Source of the DNA: Candidatus Omnitrophota bacterium
Lineage (GTDB): Bacteria; Omnitrophota; Gorgyraeia; Gygaellales; Profunditerraquicolaceae
DNA length: 34,261 bases
Direction: 5' to 3'
Assembly (NCBI GenBank): GCA_016867115.1
Contig: VGKG01000013.1
Coordinates: 1-34,261 of the forward strand
In this document: positions 19,432 to 27,338 of the stretch, one piece after another
Numbering within the stretch: position 1 is the first letter of the stretch
Layout: each line of letters begins with the position of its first letter
The notes under the pieces: model-generated
The model's database searches: none
What the model was told of the DNA's origin: nothing
The model's input: the letters and a program-made list of their open reading frames with translations, nothing else
Program-made: the position numbers and the translations under genes

Positions 19432-22400
19432 CTATTTTGCCTTCTCTGTGCGGATATCCAGGCCCAACCCCTGCAGTTCTTTGATCAGAACATTAAAGGA
19501 TTCGGGCGTTCCGTGGGTTAACCTCTGCTCGCCTTTTACGATCGCTTCATAAATGCGCGTCCTGCCGGAGACATCGTCGCTCTTTACGGTAAGCATCTCC
19601 TGCAGGCTGAATGCCGCGCCATAAGCCTCAAGCGCCCAGACTTCCATTTCGCCCAGCCTCTGTCCGCCGAACTGCGCTTTCCCGCCTAACGGCTGCTGCG
19701 TGACCAGCGAATAAGGCCCGATGGAACGGGCGTGAATCTTTTCGTCTACCAGGTGGATCAGTTTCATGATGTACATGTAACCGACGGTGATTTTCTGGTC
19801 AAAAAGTTCTCCGGTATAGCCGTCGCGCAACTGGATCTTTCCGTCTTCCGGAAGCTCGGCCTTCTTGAGCATCTCCTTGATCTCTTTTTCCGTTGCGCCG
19901 TCAAAGACGGGGCAACCTACAGCCATATTCAGCACCTTTGCCGCCCAGCCTAAGTGGCATTCCAGGATCTGCCCCACGTTCATACGGCTGGGTACGCCCA
20001 GAGGATTAAGCACGATCCCGACAGGTGTGCCGTCCGGCATGTATGGCATATCCTCTTCCGGAACGATACGCGCGACCACTCCCTTATTTCCGTGGCGGCC
20101 GGCAAGCTTATCGCCTTCGGCGAGCCTGCGCTTGGTGGCGATGTAGACTACCACCCGTTTAAGGACGCCTGCGGGCAATTCGTCGCCGCGGCGGACCTTC
20201 TCGATCTCCTGTTCTTCTTCGGCCATCAGCTCCTGCACCTGCTCGTCAAATGAAGCCGCAAGGATCTTGGCCTCTTCGTTATCTTCAAAATCAAACTTCG
20301 CCGCGCGTTTCTTATCCACTCCCAATACCTGCGCAAGGCGCGCAATCTTTTCCTGCTGCACGAACTCGACCTCCTGCCTGTAATAAGCTTTTAATTCGCG
20401 GATCTTGGCGAGTTCTTTGGATTTCTCTTCCTTGGACTTTCTTCCGCGCTCTTTGCGGCTGAAGACGTGCACGTCGATGACTACGCCTTCAACTCCCGGA
20501 GGGACGATTAAAGAGGTGTCCCGTACATCACCTGCTTTTTCGCCGAATATGGCCCTCAGCAGCCGCTCTTCCGGAGAAGGCTCGGTGTCGGTCTTGGGGG
20601 TGATCTTTCCCACCAGGATATCTCCGGGCGCAACTTCTGCGCCGTTACGGATGATTCCGGTCTCATCCAGGTTTCTTAAGGCGTCTTCGCTGACATTGGG
20701 GATATCGCGGGTGATCTCTTCGTTGCCCAGGCGGGTTTCGGTAGCTTCAGTCTCGAACTCCTCCACGTGTATAGAGGTAAAGAGGTCCTGCTTGATCAGG
20801 TTTTCGCTGACCAGGATCGCATCCTCAAAGTTGTATCCGCGCCAGGGCATAAAGGCGACTAAAACATTCTTTCCTAAAGCCAGCTCTCCGCCTTTGGTAG
20901 CGATGCCGTCAGCGATTACCTGGCCCTTCTCCACGTGTTCGCCTAATTTTACCAGCGGCCTCTGATTCAGGCAGGTATCGGCGTTGGTACGCAGGAACTT
21001 TTTCAGGTGATAAATGGTCTTTCCGATTGAAATAGAAGAACCGTCGACGCTGGTGACCTTGCCGGACTGCCCTGCCACTACCACGGTCCCGGAATCGCGG
21101 GCGACTTTATCCTCCATCATGGTCCCGACAAAGGGTGCCTCGGTGATCATCAGCGGCACTGCCTGCCTCTGCATGTTCGAGCCCATGAGTGCCCTGTTTG
21201 CGTCATCATGCTCTAAGAAAGGAATAAGCGATGCAGCCACAGAGACCAGCTGCTTGGGCGAAACATCCATATATTCCACTTGTTTACCGGAAACCTTCGG
21301 GAAATCGTTTTTAAAGCGGCAGGATACTTCGCGCTCGGCAAAACGGCTCTCTTCATCCAGAGGAACGTTTGCCTGGGCAATGACTTTGTCCTCTTCCAGG
21401 TCTGCAGTCAGATAATCTACTTTCTTGGTGACTTTTCCCTCTTCGACTTTGCGGTAGGGAGTCTCTAATAATCCCAGCTGGTTCACCCTGGCAAAACTGC
21501 TTAGAGAAGCAATCAGACCGATATTCGGGCCTTCAGGAGTCTCGATAGGGCAGACGCGGCCGTAATGCGACGGATGGATATCGCGCACTTCAAAACCTGC
21601 TCTCTCGCGGGAAAGCCCGCCGGGGCCGAGGGCGCTTAGTCTTCTCTTATGGGTCATCTCAGCCAGCGGGTTGACCTGATCCATGAACTGCGACAGCTGA
21701 GAACGTGCGAAGAAATCCCTGATCTGATTGGAGAGGAGCTTGGAATTAATCAGATAGTGGACATTCAGGTTTTCAAACTCACCCAGGATGCTTAACCTTT
21801 CGCGGATGGAACGCTCAACGCGGGCCAGGCCTATGCGCACCTGATTCTGGACAAGCTCTCCGACAGTCTTGACGCGGCGGTTGCCTAAGTGGTCGATGTC
21901 GTCGATCTTGCCGATGCCTTCCTGCAGTTTGATCAGGTACTCGATGACCTTGATCACGGTCTCGGAATCGAGTATCCTCTTTTCAAGCGAGACTTCCATG
22001 CCGAGTTTCCGGTTCAGGATGAACCTGCCGCAGCGCTCAAGGTCGTACCTTGCCGGATCGAAAAAGAGGCGGTAGAAAAGATTTTCCGCAGCCTCCTTAG
22101 TCACCGGTTCTGTGGGCCGCATCTTGCGGTAAAAATCTAAATAAGCGTCTTCTTTGTTCTTGGTGTAATCTTTTTTAAGAGTATTGGCGATCTCGGAGTG
22201 CTCCTTGCCAAAGGAGCGCATGATATCTTCGTCTGTAGAGAAACCCAGGATCCTCAGGATCTGGGTGGCGGGAAAATTCCTGCGCCGGTCCACATAGGCG
22301 ATAATGGTCTCGGTCAGGTCGTATTTGAACTCAAGCCACGCCCCGCGGTAAGGAATGACCCTGCCGTAAAAGATCTTTTTTCCCGTAGGATGCAGCTCCT

Positions 22401-22836
22401 CTTCAAAAGATACGCCGGGTGAGCGCTGCAGCTGGCTGACCACTACGCGCTCGTCGCCGTTAATAATAAAGGTCCCCGTCTCGGTCATGAGAGGTATCTC
22501 GCCGAAATAGGCATCCTGCTCTTTGGTCTCGGCAGGCGTGGTCAGGCGGAACTTCACTTTAAGGGGCGCGGCGTAAGAGAGGCTGCGCGTCTTTGACTCA
22601 GAGATGGTGTATTTGGGCTTGCCCAGGGAATAACCGATAAACTCAATTTTCACCGAGCGGTTTGCGTTCTCGATCGGGAAGATCTCTTCAAAGACCTCCT
22701 GCAGGCCCTGACGTTTCCTTTCGGAAGGCGTAATATCCATCTGCAGGAACTCGTGGTATGCCTCCAGCTGCACATCCAGGAGATTAGGCAGATCGTAAGT
22801 CTCTTTTAATTTACCGAAGTTTCTACGTTTTATCAT
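19432..22836 (-). CDS. rpoB: DNA-directed RNA polymerase subunit beta
   Basis: Catalytic subunit of RNA polymerase and the target of rifampicin. The 1134-residue protein has the rifampicin region at 376-410 ([25 protein letters not shown]); D386, H396 and S401, equivalent to E. coli 516, 526 and 531, are all wild type, so sensitivity is expected. The C-terminal [24 protein letters not shown] and DDVSGR blocks are present. The family length is typical for a beta subunit without the large proteobacterial insertions. An 82-base spacer separates it from rplL. Confidence 0.98.
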   Translation of the reverse strand: MIKRRNFGKLKETYDLPNLLDVQLEAYHEFLQMDITPSERKRQGLQEVFEEIFPIENANRSVKIEFIGYSLGKPKYTISESKTRSLSYAAPLKVKFRLTTPAETKEQDAYFGEIPLMTETGTFIINGDERVVVSQLQRSPGVSFEEELHPTGKKIFYGRVIPYRGAWLEFKYDLTETIIAYVDRRRNFPATQILRILGFSTDEDIMRSFGKEHSEIANTLKKDYTKNKEDAYLDFYRKMRPTEPVTKEAAENLFYRLFFDPARYDLERCGRFILNRKLGMEVSLEKRILDSETVIKVIEYLIKLQEGIGKIDDIDHLGNRRVKTVGELVQNQVRIGLARVERSIRERLSILGEFENLNVHYLINSKLLSNQIRDFFARSQLSQFMDQVNPLAEMTHKRRLSALGPGGLSRERAGFEVRDIHPSHYGRVCPIETPEGPNIGLIASLSSFARVNQLGLLETPYRKVEEGKVTKKVDYLTADLEEDKVIAQANVPLDEESRFAEREVSCRFKNDFPKVSGKQVEYMDVSPKQLVSVAASLIPFLEHDDANRALMGSNMQRQAVPLMITEAPFVGTMMEDKVARDSGTVVVAGQSGKVTSVDGSSISIGKTIYHLKKFLRTNADTCLNQRPLVKLGEHVEKGQVIADGIATKGGELALGKNVLVAFMPWRGYNFEDAILVSENLIKQDLFTSIHVEEFETEATETRLGNEEITRDIPNVSEDALRNLDETGIIRNGAEVAPGDILVGKITPKTDTEPSPEERLLRAIFGEKAGDVRDTSLIVPPGVEGVVIDVHVFSRKERGRKSKEEKSKELAKIRELKAYYRQEVEFVQQEKIARLAQVLGVDKKRAAKFDFEDNEEAKILAASFDEQVQELMAEEEQEIEKVRRGDELPAGVLKRVVVYIATKRRLAEGDKLAGRHGNKGVVARIVPEEDMPYMPDGTPVGIVLNPLGVPSRMNVGQILECHLGWAAKVLNMAVGCPVFDGATEKEIKEMLKKAELPEDGKIQLRDGYTGELFDQKITVGYMYIMKLIHLVDEKIHARSIGPYSLVTQQPLGGKAQFGGQRLGEMEVWALEAYGAAFSLQEMLTVKSDDVSGRTRIYEAIVKGEQRLTHGTPESFNVLIKELQGLGLDIRTEKAK

Positions 22837-22859
22837 GGTTTTTCATCACTCTGGTCGGG

Positions 22860-22903
22860 ACAGGTCTCTTGGTAGTACAAGTAATTGCTTTGACGAGATC
22901 TGT
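22860..22903. other. Possible hairpin in the rplL-rpoB spacer
   Basis: ACAGGTCTC (22860-22868) can pair with GAGATCTGT (22895-22903) at eight of nine positions around a 26-base loop. In E. coli an attenuator and an RNase III site lie in this spacer and lower rpoBC expression relative to rplJL. The stem here is in the same place, but it has no U-run, and one long-loop stem is weak evidence. Confidence 0.3.
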
Positions 22904-22918
22904 ACCGCGATATGTCGT

Positions 22919-23305
22919 TTATTTTAGTTCTACCGTCGCTCCGGCTGCCTCGAGCTTCTTCTTCATCTCTTCGGCTTCTTCCTTGGTAGCGCCTTCTTTT
23001 ACCGGTTTGGGAGCCGCATCCACCAGGTCCTTGGCTTCTTTGAGGCCGAGGTTGGTGATGGTGCGCACTTCCTTGATCACGGCGATCTTATTGGCTCCGG
23101 CGCTGGTGAGAACGACATTAAAGGTGCTCTTTTCCTCGGCTGCGGGCGCGCCGCCGGCGGCAGCTCCGGCACCAGCCATGGGCATAGCCATCATGGGAGC
23201 GGACGCCTTCACGCCGAACTTCTCTTCCAGGGCCTTTACCAGGTCGGAAAGCTCAAGCACGGTCATGCTTTCGATGGATTTGATGAGTTCCTCTACGTTT
23301 GCCAT
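22919..23305 (-). CDS. rplL: 50S ribosomal protein L7/L12
   Basis: Stalk protein that recruits translation factors. The 128-residue protein has the dimerisation N-terminus ([30 protein letters not shown]), an Ala/Gly/Met/Pro-rich hinge at about 36-58 and the C-terminal domain with [33 protein letters not shown]. The hinge is slightly long. It lies 24 bases after rplJ. Confidence 0.98.
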   Translation of the reverse strand: MANVEELIKSIESMTVLELSDLVKALEEKFGVKASAPMMAMPMAGAGAAAGGAPAAEEKSTFNVVLTSAGANKIAVIKEVRTITNLGLKEAKDLVDAAPKPVKEGATKEEAEEMKKKLEAAGATVELK

Positions 23306-23329
23306 TTCTACTTCCTCCTTCTAGGTTAA

Positions 23330-23854
23330 CTAGGTCTTTTTTGCTTTGATCTGATCTAAACAGTAAACGATCTTTGCCAGGATCTGGTTAAGAGCAGTGA
23401 CAAAGCCGGAGATCGGGGCGTTTAAGGCGCCTACTGCCATAGCCCTGAGCATCTCTTTTCCGGGCAGCCTGGAGAGCTCTTCAATGTCCGTAGCCGCCAG
23501 GATCTTCTCTTTTAAGCAGCCTCCTTCTATTTTAAACTTTTCATGATCCTTTCGGAAAGTGTACAGCGCTTTTGAGACAGCCACGGGCTCATCTTTGGCA
23601 AAGACCAGCCCGCAGGGGCCGTCGATAGACTTTAGCAGCTCCTCCAGGCCCGAATCTTTCAATGCCCTCCTGGCGACGCTGTTCTTCACCACAAGAAGGT
23701 CGGCGCTTGTCTTATGCAGTGCTGAACGCAATGCGCTCATATCGGGGCTTGAGACGCCGGAGTACTTCACCACCAGCATGGCGCTTGCGTCTTTCAGGCT
23801 GTCCCTGATCTCTTTTTCGGATGACTCTTTGATTATAAGGCCTATTTTTTTCAT
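23330..23854 (-). CDS. rplJ: 50S ribosomal protein L10
   Basis: Base of the stalk; binds L12 dimers and 23S rRNA and, in E. coli, represses its own mRNA. The 174-residue protein shows the N-terminal RNA-binding domain with YSGVSSPDMSALRSAL and VVKNSVARRAL, and a C-terminal helix (SGFVTALNQILAKIVYCLDQIKAKK) for L12. Its start lies one base after the rplA stop, so there is no room for a classical L10 leader directly upstream. Confidence 0.96.
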   Translation of the reverse strand: MKKIGLIIKESSEKEIRDSLKDASAMLVVKYSGVSSPDMSALRSALHKTSADLLVVKNSVARRALKDSGLEELLKSIDGPCGLVFAKDEPVAVSKALYTFRKDHEKFKIEGGCLKEKILAATDIEELSRLPGKEMLRAMAVGALNAPISGFVTALNQILAKIVYCLDQIKAKKT

Positions 23855-23855
23855 C

Positions 23856-24536
23856 TTATGACTCTAGCTGTAGTCCGGGGTTCATGGAGGAGGAAATGTA
23901 GAGGCTGCGGACGAACTTCCCCTTTACTGACGCCGGCCGCGCTTCGTTGAGCGCTTCGATCACCTTTGAGGCATTGTCGCAAAGCTTATTTTCGTCAAAC
24001 GAGACTTTTCCTACGGACAGGTGTATCCCGGCCTGTTTATCGACGCGGAACTCCACCTTTCCCTTGCGTACGTCTTCGATGGCTTTGGCTATGTCGTTAG
24101 TGACTGTCCCGGCTTTGGGGCTGGGCATCAGTCCCCTGGGCCCGAGCATCTTACCGAGCTTGCTTAAGTCTTTCATCATCTCGGGCGTGGCAAGGCAGAC
24201 ATCGAAATCCATGAATCCCCCGGCCACTTTTTCGATCAGCTCCAACCCGCCTACATAGTCCGCCTGGGCCTCTTTGGCCTCTTTTTCATGCTCGCCCTTG
24301 CAGAATACCGCCACCCGAACCTTTTTTCCGGTACCGTGGGGCAGGATCACTGTCCCGCGCACCATCTGGTCGGATTTCTTAGTATCCACGTTTAAATCAA
24401 AATGCAGGTCAACTGAACCGTCAAATTTCGTGGGAGACATCTGCTTAAGGAGTATAATCGCCTCCTTCAGTTTATATACTTTATTATAGTCGGCCAGTTT
24501 CTCGGAAGCCGTGTATCTTTTGCTGCGTTTTTTCAT
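23856..24536 (-). CDS. rplA: 50S ribosomal protein L1
   Basis: Mobile-stalk protein at the E site; in E. coli it represses the L11-L1 operon. The 226-residue protein begins MKKRSKRYTASEKLADYNKVY, has SVDLHFDLNVDTKKSDQMVRGTVILPHGTGK, GKMLGPRGLMPSPKAGTV near the middle and the C-terminal ISSSMNPGLQLES-type end. Normal length. It is 5 bases after rplK. Confidence 0.97.
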   Translation of the reverse strand: MKKRSKRYTASEKLADYNKVYKLKEAIILLKQMSPTKFDGSVDLHFDLNVDTKKSDQMVRGTVILPHGTGKKVRVAVFCKGEHEKEAKEAQADYVGGLELIEKVAGGFMDFDVCLATPEMMKDLSKLGKMLGPRGLMPSPKAGTVTNDIAKAIEDVRKGKVEFRVDKQAGIHLSVGKVSFDENKLCDNASKVIEALNEARPASVKGKFVRSLYISSSMNPGLQLES

Positions 24537-24541
24537 CTTAG

Positions 24542-24967
24542 TTAGTCGGTTACGCTGATGCCCATGCTGCGGGCAGTGCCTTCGATTACCCTGATGGCCT
24601 GGTTCATATCCGTGGTGTTTAAGTCCTGCATCTTCTGTTTTGCGATCTCTTCCACCTGTTTGCGGGTGACCGTGCCTATAGTTTCTTTTCCGGCGATACC
24701 TGAGGCCTTAGCTAGGTTTGCCGCGCGCTTAAGGAGCACCGAAGAAGGCGGGCTCTTGATGATAAAACTGAATGTCCTGTCTTCGTAAACGGAGATGACT
24801 ACGGGCAGGATCAGTCCGTCCCTGCCTTTGGTCTGGTCGTTAAACTGTTTGCAGAACTGCATGATGTTCACCCCGTGCTGGCCCAGCGCCGGGCCGACCG
24901 GAGGCGCCGGGTTTGCCTGTGCTGCGGGGACGTGAAGCTTGATCTGTGCGGTTATTTTTTTAGGCAT
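24542..24967 (-). CDS. rplK: 50S ribosomal protein L11
   Basis: GTPase-associated-centre protein. The 141-residue protein contains the N-terminal proline-rich [27 protein letters not shown] and the RNA-binding C-terminal domain with [19 protein letters not shown]-type and GTARSMGI sequences. The prolines contacted by thiostrepton are present. It starts one base after nusG. Confidence 0.98.
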   Translation of the reverse strand: MPKKITAQIKLHVPAAQANPAPPVGPALGQHGVNIMQFCKQFNDQTKGRDGLILPVVISVYEDRTFSFIIKSPPSSVLLKRAANLAKASGIAGKETIGTVTRKQVEEIAKQKMQDLNTTDMNQAIRVIEGTARSMGISVTD

Positions 24968-24968
24968 C

Positions 24969-25496
24969 TTATACCTTCTCTACCTGCCAGTATTCGAGTT
25001 CCACTGGAGTGGAGCGCCCGAATATCGAAACGCTGACCTTGATTTTTCCTTTTTCCGGGTAAATCTCATCGATTGTGCCGTTGAAATTGAGGAAAGGCCC
25101 CTCAGTGACCCTGACCTGCTCGCCTTTCTCGAATACCACTTTGGGGCTGGGCTTGGCAGCGGTCTCTTCAGTCTTCTTAAGTATTGCGTCTACTTCCTGC
25201 TGAGGCAGGGGCATGGGCTTCTTACCCAGGCCAATAAAACCCGTTACTCCGGGGGTAGTCTTTACAAAAAGGTAGGTCTGTTCGTTCAATTCCATCTCGA
25301 GCAGCAGATAACCGGGGAAAAACTTTCTCTGGGAGATTCTTTTCTTTCCAGAGCGGACTTCCGAGACCTGTTCTGTGGGGATGATCACTTTGGTGATACA
25401 TTCCTGCAGGCCCTGCTGCGCTATCCTGTTTTCAAGTGTAGTCTTCACCTTGTCTTCAGAGCCGGTTTGAGTATGAACGACGTACCAGTTCTTCAT
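24969..25496 (-). CDS. nusG: Transcription termination/antitermination factor NusG
   Basis: Binds RNA polymerase and couples transcription to Rho or to the ribosome. The 175-residue protein has the NGN domain starting [22 protein letters not shown], with [17 protein letters not shown] near 60-76, and a KOW domain at about 120-155 ([22 protein letters not shown]). It overlaps secE by four bases (ATGA). The candidate boxA at 26367-26375 lies upstream in the same transcript and could give NusG/NusE-type factors a target, but this is an inference. Confidence 0.98.
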   Translation of the reverse strand: MKNWYVVHTQTGSEDKVKTTLENRIAQQGLQECITKVIIPTEQVSEVRSGKKRISQRKFFPGYLLLEMELNEQTYLFVKTTPGVTGFIGLGKKPMPLPQQEVDAILKKTEETAAKPSPKVVFEKGEQVRVTEGPFLNFNGTIDEIYPEKGKIKVSVSIFGRSTPVELEYWQVEKV

Positions 25497-25759
25497 TGCT
25501 TAAACAGCATTGTCAGGATCCTTGTAAGGGTCAGGTCCACTGCTCCGATAAATACCGCCGCGATAAAGGTCACCGTAATGACTATAATGGTCGAGGCGTA
25601 AACCTCCTGAGGGGTAGACCAGGCGACTTTTCCCAGTTCCGCTTTCACTTCCAGCAAAAAGTTCTTTATCCGGGCAAAGTTCTTCGCGACCAAAAACAAG
25701 ACAAGCGCCGATACCGTCGCCCAGATTACGGTTTTGAGATTGTTTGCGATAAAATCCAT
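25493..25759 (-). CDS. secE: Preprotein translocase subunit SecE
   Basis: Small membrane subunit that clamps SecY. The 88-residue protein has an N-terminal hydrophobic span at about 10-27 (LKTVIWATVSALVLFLVA), the conserved amphipathic segment EVKAELGKVAWSTPQEVYAST at about 37-57 and a second span around 58-80. Two spans for 88 residues is longer than the one-span minimal SecE and shorter than the E. coli three-span form. It is 37 bases downstream of tRNA-Trp. Confidence 0.96.
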   Translation of the reverse strand: MDFIANNLKTVIWATVSALVLFLVAKNFARIKNFLLEVKAELGKVAWSTPQEVYASTIIVITVTFIAAVFIGAVDLTLTRILTMLFKQ

Positions 25760-25796
25760 TCAAGGCTTCCTTTTTTGGTTCAAGACCCCAGCTAAA

Positions 25797-25867
25797 CAGG
25801 AGCGGCAGGACTTGAACCTGCAGTTGCGGTTTTGGAGACCGCTGGTTTGCCATTAACCGACGCCCCT
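25797..25867 (-). tRNA. tRNA-Trp (CCA anticodon)
   Basis: The minus strand folds into a full cloverleaf: acceptor AGGGGCG with CGCTCCT (one G-U), D stem GGTT/AACC, anticodon stem GCGGT/ACCGC with loop CTCCAAA (anticodon CCA, reads UGG), and T arm GCAGG-TTCAAGT-CCTGC. The discriminator base is G. The 3' CCA is not encoded; the next bases are TTT, so it must be added by the nucleotidyltransferase. It lies between rpmG and secE, the common bacterial location of tRNA-Trp. Confidence 0.96.
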
Positions 25868-25876
25868 ATTTGAATA

Positions 25877-26026
25877 TTATTTTATTTCTTTATGGGGGGT
25901 ATGTTTGCGACAGGACCTGCAGAACTTGCTTATCTCCAATCTGTCCTGATGCTTTTTTTTATTTTTTGTCGTCGTATAATTTCTATTCCTGCAAACCGTA
26001 CATTCCAAGGTGATGATCTCTCTCAT
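25877..26026 (-). CDS. rpmG: 50S ribosomal protein L33, zinc-binding form
   Basis: The 49-residue protein begins [20 protein letters not shown] and ends [13 protein letters not shown]. The cysteine pairs C9-x2-C12 and C36-x2-C39 make it the zinc-ribbon (C+) form. It is a small large-subunit protein near the E site. The order tRNA-Thr, rpmG, tRNA-Trp, secE, nusG is a common bacterial arrangement. There is no recognisable Shine-Dalgarno: the bases before the ATG (TGCTCATTTA) are the end of hairpin element B, whose TTAA overlaps the A of the start codon. Confidence 0.95.
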   Translation of the reverse strand: MREIITLECTVCRNRNYTTTKNKKKHQDRLEISKFCRSCRKHTPHKEIK

Positions 26027-26295
26027 TAAATGAGCAGACAACTTATGGAGCGAATGAAGCGAGCGAACATAAGTTGTAGCTGCCTCGTTAACTTGCTGTT
26101 AGCGTCTAGGCACTTTGCCATATCGGATTGGCAAGTGCGCGCTTACTGCGCGAATTTACATCGCCCTCGCTTCCTTGTAGGCGATGCTACCAATTGAACT
26201 GTTTTAGCCCAAATCAATTACTTCGTAATTGATTTGGTAAATTCGGCCATACAATTTACGTTCACTTGCGTTCCGTAAATTATGGCCTCATTTAA
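26026..26295. repeat. Hairpin-array element, copy B (tRNA-Thr to rpmG spacer), TTAA-bounded
   Basis: This 270-base spacer is a chain of hairpins in plus-strand order: H1 26038-26047/26068-26077 (10 perfect pairs, 20-base loop); H2 GCT/AGC at 26095-26103; 26111-26120/26129-26137; 26138-26142/26148-26152; 26159-26165/26180-26186; H3 26209-26221/26225-26237 (13 pairs); H4 26245-26260/26274-26287 (14 pairs, two-base bulge). The ends are TTAAATGAG and CTCATTTAA, exact inverted repeats. H1, H2, H3 and H4 match copy A (12219-12408) in order and in flanking words; the three middle hairpins are additional. It contains no open reading frame and stops exactly at the tRNA-Thr 3' base and the rpmG start codon. 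Confidence 0.75.
26161..26201 (-). other. tRNA-like fragment inside copy B
   Basis: The minus strand reads CAGTTCAATTGGTAG then CATCGCCTACAAGG and AAGCGAGGGCGA. This resembles the D-loop and anticodon-arm part of a tRNA (AGTTCAATTGGTAG is a common tRNA-Gly/Val style D arm), but the D stem does not close, the anticodon stem is disrupted and no T arm follows. tRNA-Thr is often next to tRNA-Tyr and tRNA-Gly in bacteria, so a decayed neighbour is one reading; chance similarity is another. Confidence 0.3.
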
Positions 26296-26367
26296 GCTGG
26301 AGAAGGGAATCGAACCCTTGACCCCGTCCTTACCAAGGACGTGCTCTACCGACTGAGCTACTCCAGC
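26295..26367 (-). tRNA. tRNA-Thr (GGT anticodon)
   Basis: The minus strand folds into a full cloverleaf: acceptor GCTGGAG/CTCCAGC, D arm AGCTCAGTCGGTAGAGC, anticodon stem CGTCC/GGACG with loop TTGGTAA (anticodon GGT, reads ACC and ACU), variable GGGTC and T arm AAGGG-TTCGATT-CCCTT. The discriminator is U and CCA is not encoded; TTAA of element B begins at the discriminator. It is the first gene after the promoter at 26506-26533. Confidence 0.97.
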
Positions 26368-26375
26368 AAAGAGCA
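26367..26375 (-). promoter_or_regulatory. boxA-like sequence before tRNA-Thr
   Basis: The transcribed strand reads TGCTCTTTG, eight of nine bases equal to the E. coli rrn boxA core TGCTCTTTA, with its last G being the first base of tRNA-Thr. boxA RNA binds NusB with S10 (NusE) and supports antitermination, which would suit a long transcript. No boxB- or boxC-like partner was identified, and a nine-base match can arise by chance. Confidence 0.35.
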
Positions 26376-26418
26376 GACCGTCGAGAAAGCCGCCGAAATT
26401 AAAAAAATTTCCCCATCT

Positions 26419-26439
26419 AAGAATTTCAGGAAAATTCTT
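26419..26439. other. Leader hairpin upstream of tRNA-Thr
   Basis: AAGAATTT (26419-26426) pairs with AAATTCTT (26432-26439) around a 5-base loop. On the transcribed strand a run of seven T follows about eleven bases later, after AGATGGGGAAA, so the spacing is poor for an intrinsic terminator. The AT-rich 26368-26540 stretch contains no gene; it holds this hairpin, the promoter and the boxA-like site. Confidence 0.35.
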
Positions 26440-26505
26440 AAAATTGCTTTTTCTCTTTTTGCAAATCTTTGTCTCTGTTATTGTTTTGCCTTAGTTAGAC
26501 CAATA

Positions 26506-26533
26506 AGTTTACAACAAAAAGTTATTTTGTCAA
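26506..26533 (-). promoter_or_regulatory. Sigma70-type promoter of the tRNA-Thr/ribosomal cluster
   Basis: On the minus strand a consensus -35 TTGACA (complement of 26528-26533) is followed after 16 bases by TAAACT (complement of 26506-26511). The site starts eight bases after the rsmA stop in a clearly AT-rich stretch, unlike its GC-richer surroundings. Start of transcription would be near 26499, giving a leader of about 130 bases before tRNA-Thr. No promoter of similar quality was seen further downstream in the cluster. Confidence 0.65.
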
Positions 26534-26540
26534 GTTTTTT

Positions 26541-27338
26541 TTAGTCTTTTTTTAAGTAATTAATAAGGCTTGCGAAATCTTGCAGGGAGAGTTGTTCCGG
26601 CCGGATATCGGAACGGATGCGGTAGTATCTGAGGAAGGCTTCCAGTTTCTGCGCCGCAATGACCTTTTTAAGGCTTGACCTCAGGGTCTTCCTTCTCTGG
26701 TTGAAACTTGCCCGGATGACTTTGAAAAGGAGCTCAGGATCCCCGACATAAACAGCGGGCTTTTCCCTGAACCTGAGCTTCAGGAACGCGGAGTCAACCT
26801 TTGGGACAGGCCAGAAGCAGCCCCTGGAAATGAAAAAGAGGATCTTTGGTTCGGTATAATATTGCACGAAGCAGCTGAGGGCTCCGTAATCTTTGGAGCC
26901 GGGCAGCGAGGCAATCCTCTGGGCAAACTCCTTCTGTACGGTGATGAATGCGCCCCCCACCTTCTCTCTTACCCCGATCAACTTCTCTATGATCGGGGTC
27001 GAGATGCAGTAGGGGATGTTTCCGACGACCTTAATTTTGCCTCTAACTTTGCTCAGGATCCCGGTGAGGTCCGCTTTTAAGGCATCCTCGCCGATAATCC
27101 TTAAATTAGCGTTTTTTTCCGAAATCTCTTCAAGGCAGGGCCCAAGGCGCGGGTCGATCTCAAGTGCATAGGCCAGCTTTACCCTCGGGGCAATCAAAGA
27201 AGTGAGCTCTCCCCGCCCTGCGCCGATTTCAATGACCGTATCCGTATCCTTGAAATCGCAGGCAGAGATTATCTTATTCCGGATATTCTTATCGGCGAGA
27301 AAGTTCTGGCCTAAGCTTTTTTTAGGTTTAAGGCGCAT
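26541..27338 (-). CDS. rsmA: 16S rRNA dimethyladenosine transferase
   Basis: Dimethylates two adjacent adenines near the 3' end of 16S rRNA, using S-adenosylmethionine. The 265-residue protein starts MRLKPKKSLGQNFL, has the SAM motif VIEIGAGRGELT (35-46), the acidic E60/D62 loop and the catalytic NIPY motif (107-110; N-L/I-P-Y in the family). The C-terminal helical domain contains SFNQRRKTLRSSLKK. It overlaps pdxA by 28 bases. Also known as ksgA; loss gives kasugamycin resistance in other bacteria. Confidence 0.97.
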   Translation of the reverse strand: MRLKPKKSLGQNFLADKNIRNKIISACDFKDTDTVIEIGAGRGELTSLIAPRVKLAYALEIDPRLGPCLEEISEKNANLRIIGEDALKADLTGILSKVRGKIKVVGNIPYCISTPIIEKLIGVREKVGGAFITVQKEFAQRIASLPGSKDYGALSCFVQYYTEPKILFFISRGCFWPVPKVDSAFLKLRFREKPAVYVGDPELLFKVIRASFNQRRKTLRSSLKKVIAAQKLEAFLRYYRIRSDIRPEQLSLQDFASLINYLKKD

